This document shows positions 4,744 through 5,929 of a stretch of DNA of 5,929 nucleotides, piece after piece (position 1 is the first letter of the stretch; each line of letters opens with the position of its first letter). The notes under the pieces were generated by a model. That model ran no database searches. It saw only the letters and a program-made list of their open reading frames with translations, and had not been told where the DNA came from. The position numbers and the translations under genes are program-made. This DNA is from a bacterium (GTDB lineage: Bacteria > Patescibacteriota > CPR2 > UBA1875 > JAJYID01): positions 1 to 5,929 of the forward strand of contig JAJYFH010000042.1 in NCBI GenBank assembly GCA_021791015.1, given 5' to 3'.

Positions 4744-5181
4744 CTAATCCTGGAAATTATACCTGTAGCAATTTGTGTCGCGAAGCTCAAAACCGAGTGA
4801 CTCATATAAATTGTTTGCCGCTTCTCGTTTTGGATTACTCGTCAGATCGGCGTATTTTAAATGCGAATCTTTCCCTTTATCAAGCAGTTTTTGAGTTATA
4901 TTTCTTGCGATCCCCTGCCTTCTGTAATTTTCATCAATCACGACCTCTTCGATCAATCCCTTGCTTCCGGCAATCATTTGAACGATATGTAAGGAACCAA
5001 TCCCTACTAATTTTTCCCGGTCAAAGGCACCAAGCACGAATGCATGCTTTTTTTCCAGAACTTCTCGCAATCTATCAACTTTTATCTCTTTGTGTTTAGA
5101 GCTTAGTTGTCCGTAAAGAGAGTTTATATTTTCTAAATTTTTTTCAATACCTGCCTTTTCTAGCTTTCTGTATTCGATCAT
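4744..5181 (-). CDS. GNAT family N-acetyltransferase
   Basis: A 145-residue single-domain GNAT protein, expected to transfer an acetyl group from acetyl-CoA to an amine; the acceptor cannot be told from sequence. Visible signature: strand FVLGAFDREKLVGIGSLHIV (about 48-67), then motif A, EEVVIDENYRRQGIARNI, with the acetyl-CoA pyrophosphate loop R87-R-Q-G90-I-A92 (R-x-x-G-x-A). Motif B is LTSNPKREAANNLYESLGF (113-131), with N116 and the LYxxLGF end typical of the family. The ATG at 5181 overlaps the stop of the Nudix gene (ATGA), and GGAGG four bases upstream lies inside the end of that gene, so the two are translationally coupled. An 8-bp inverted repeat, TTTCCAGG/CCTGGAAA, spans the TAG stop. 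Composition is AT-rich. The family call is secure; the substrate is unknown. Confidence 0.93.
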   Translation of the reverse strand: MIEYRKLEKAGIEKNLENINSLYGQLSSKHKEIKVDRLREVLEKKHAFVLGAFDREKLVGIGSLHIVQMIAGSKGLIEEVVIDENYRRQGIARNITQKLLDKGKDSHLKYADLTSNPKREAANNLYESLGFELRDTNCYRYNFQD

Positions 5182-5693
5182 TTATCCTCCATTATTTCTT
5201 TTGCTTTTTCCAAAAACATTTTATCTCTTTTTGACATAAATTTCGCCATCAAAAAGTTTGGCTTGTCTTCTTCGAATATTCCAATCGCCTCCTCTATCGG
5301 CATCCATTCGGCTAGCTGAAAATCTGCTTCCTTTTCTGATGCTGTAAATTTCGGCTGGCCAATCTCTCCCTTAACTTGAGCTATGTACCCATATGAATAT
5401 TGTTTTATCGGATCTCGAAACTCCAGTATTTGCCCTATTTCACCGATAATTTCAGCTTCACAGCCAACTTCCTCCAATATTTCCCTCTTGAGAGCCCCTT
5501 CCGTGTCTTCACCTTCCTCAACTCCTCCGCCTGGTATCTTGTGGTAGTTCCCGGTCGGCACCGCAATTATCGCCATCTCACTTTTCTCATTAAAAAGCAC
5601 CGCTCGTGCGGCGTTTCTCAGCTCCAGCTCATCCTCGTCTTTTGTTTCTTTCAAGCCAAAATCCTTATTCGATATAGTGGCAATAGTCTTCAT
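5178..5693 (-). CDS. Nudix family hydrolase
   Basis: A 171-residue Nudix protein, expected to hydrolyse a nucleoside diphosphate linked to another moiety in a Mg2+-dependent way; the substrate is not predictable here. The Nudix box is canonical at residues 56-78: GGVEEGE, then ALKREILEEVGC, with R70, E71, E74 and E75 as catalytic or metal residues. The strand AARAVLFNEKSEMAIIAV (28-45) precedes it, and FQLAEWMPIEEAI (125-137) is the usual late Nudix strand-helix. The frame is open upstream to 5876, but that 61-residue extension is translated repeat (it includes ACLPAGQACP), so ATG 5693 (MKTIATISNKD) is the likely start. No Shine-Dalgarno is visible, and a promoter-like sequence ends about ten bases upstream, suggesting a near-leaderless message. 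It is coupled by ATGA overlap to the GNAT gene, a small two-gene operon. It is distinct in sequence from the Nudix insertion in LeuRS. Confidence 0.92.
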   Translation of the reverse strand: MKTIATISNKDFGLKETKDEDELELRNAARAVLFNEKSEMAIIAVPTGNYHKIPGGGVEEGEDTEGALKREILEEVGCEAEIIGEIGQILEFRDPIKQYSYGYIAQVKGEIGQPKFTASEKEADFQLAEWMPIEEAIGIFEEDKPNFLMAKFMSKRDKMFLEKAKEIMEDK

Positions 5694-5703
5694 AGGCGTA
5701 AAT

Positions 5704-5732
5704 ATTCTAATGCGTCCGGCTAAAATCGTAAA
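5704..5732 (-). promoter_or_regulatory. Possible promoter of the Nudix-GNAT operon
   Basis: On the minus strand: TTTACG (5727-5732), a 17-base spacer, TAGAAT (5704-5709). The -35 matches four of six and the -10 five of six. The predicted start would fall only about 3-5 bases before the ATG at 5693. Weak enough that a promoter further upstream, in or beyond the repeat element, cannot be excluded. Confidence 0.4.
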
Positions 5733-5750
5733 GGGTTTATTCCACCTTTT

Positions 5751-5854
5751 GTCATGCCGGACTATTCCGTTAAAAATATAATCAGTTGATCCGGAATCCA
5801 GGATGAAAAATGATTCTGGACAAGCCTGGCCTGCCGGCAGGCAGGCGGAATGAC
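5751..5854. repeat. GTCAT...ATGAC repeat element with nested CCTGCCGGCAGG palindrome
   Basis: A 104-bp element bounded by GTCAT (5751-5755) and ATGAC (5850-5854). It contains GGAATCCAG (5793-5801), shared with the elements at 815-889 and 1422-1499. A perfect 12-bp palindrome, CCTGCCGGCAGG (5830-5841), lies within a longer imperfect one (5824-5846). It looks composite, a palindrome nested in a GTCAT-type element. Its open frame is the reason the Nudix ORF looks too long. Confidence 0.7.
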
Positions 5855-5887
5855 AAAGAGGGTGAATCACAATCAATTGGTAAATGT

Positions 5888-5922
5888 AAATGAGCCGAGC
5901 ATCTGATCGATTTGGCTCATTT
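5888..5922. terminator. Inverted repeat, possible terminator of a gene outside the window
   Basis: A perfect 9-bp inverted repeat, AAATGAGCC (5888-5896) and GGCTCATTT (5914-5922), with a 17-base loop. The A/T ends on either side resemble a weak bidirectional terminator. Nothing else is identifiable between it and the window end. Confidence 0.35.
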
Positions 5923-5929
5923 GCGCCGA

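Noticed and set aside
4545..4805. 86-codon minus-strand frame overlapping the GNAT 3' end and the intergenic gap
   Set aside because: It runs through the GNAT 3' end, the terminator hairpin and the promoter of the next gene, has no family resemblance, and ends at the membrane gene start.
5694..5876. 61-residue N-terminal extension of the Nudix gene
   Set aside because: It is translation of the 5751-5854 repeat and flanking non-coding DNA, with no Nudix-family counterpart.

Overview
The window looks like a piece of a small, compact bacterial genome, most likely a Candidate Phyla Radiation (Patescibacteria, Parcubacteria-like) organism. That placement is an inference. It rests on a leucyl-tRNA synthetase carrying an inserted Nudix domain, very tight gene spacing, and many short GTCAT...ATGAC and 7-bp repeats of the kind I associate with such genomes. 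The standard genetic code is used, and every gene lies on the minus strand, so transcription runs from high to low coordinates.

Layout in transcription order. (1) 5929-5751: non-coding, with a 9-bp inverted repeat and a 104-bp repeat element. (2) 5693-4744: a Nudix hydrolase and a GNAT acetyltransferase, translationally coupled by an ATGA overlap and closed by a terminator-like hairpin at 4681-4713. (3) 4664-3960: a GC-rich membrane protein gene with its own promoter, Shine-Dalgarno and terminator. The protein carries the first half of the CDP-alcohol phosphotransferase signature. (4) 3962-924: leuS with its own promoter. The enzyme is interrupted in frame by a Nudix domain (core residues about 385-510) and by a translated repeat element (about residues 791-818). 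(5) 937-1: yceD (DUF177) followed by rpmF (ribosomal protein L32, cut by the window edge), the classic yceD-rpmF pair, driven by a near-consensus promoter that overlaps the end of leuS.

The most notable themes are these. Repeat elements sit between promoter and start codon of leuS and of yceD, so the 5' leaders are largely repeat. One related element has become part of the LeuRS protein. A 7-bp repeat array supplies the last codons and stop of a shortened YceD. The membrane protein is a divergent CDP-alcohol phosphotransferase-like protein whose second half-motif is altered. Leucine charging, ribosomal large-subunit assembly (YceD, L32) and probably lipid-headgroup chemistry are the functions visible here. 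No complete defence or mobile-gene system is evident.
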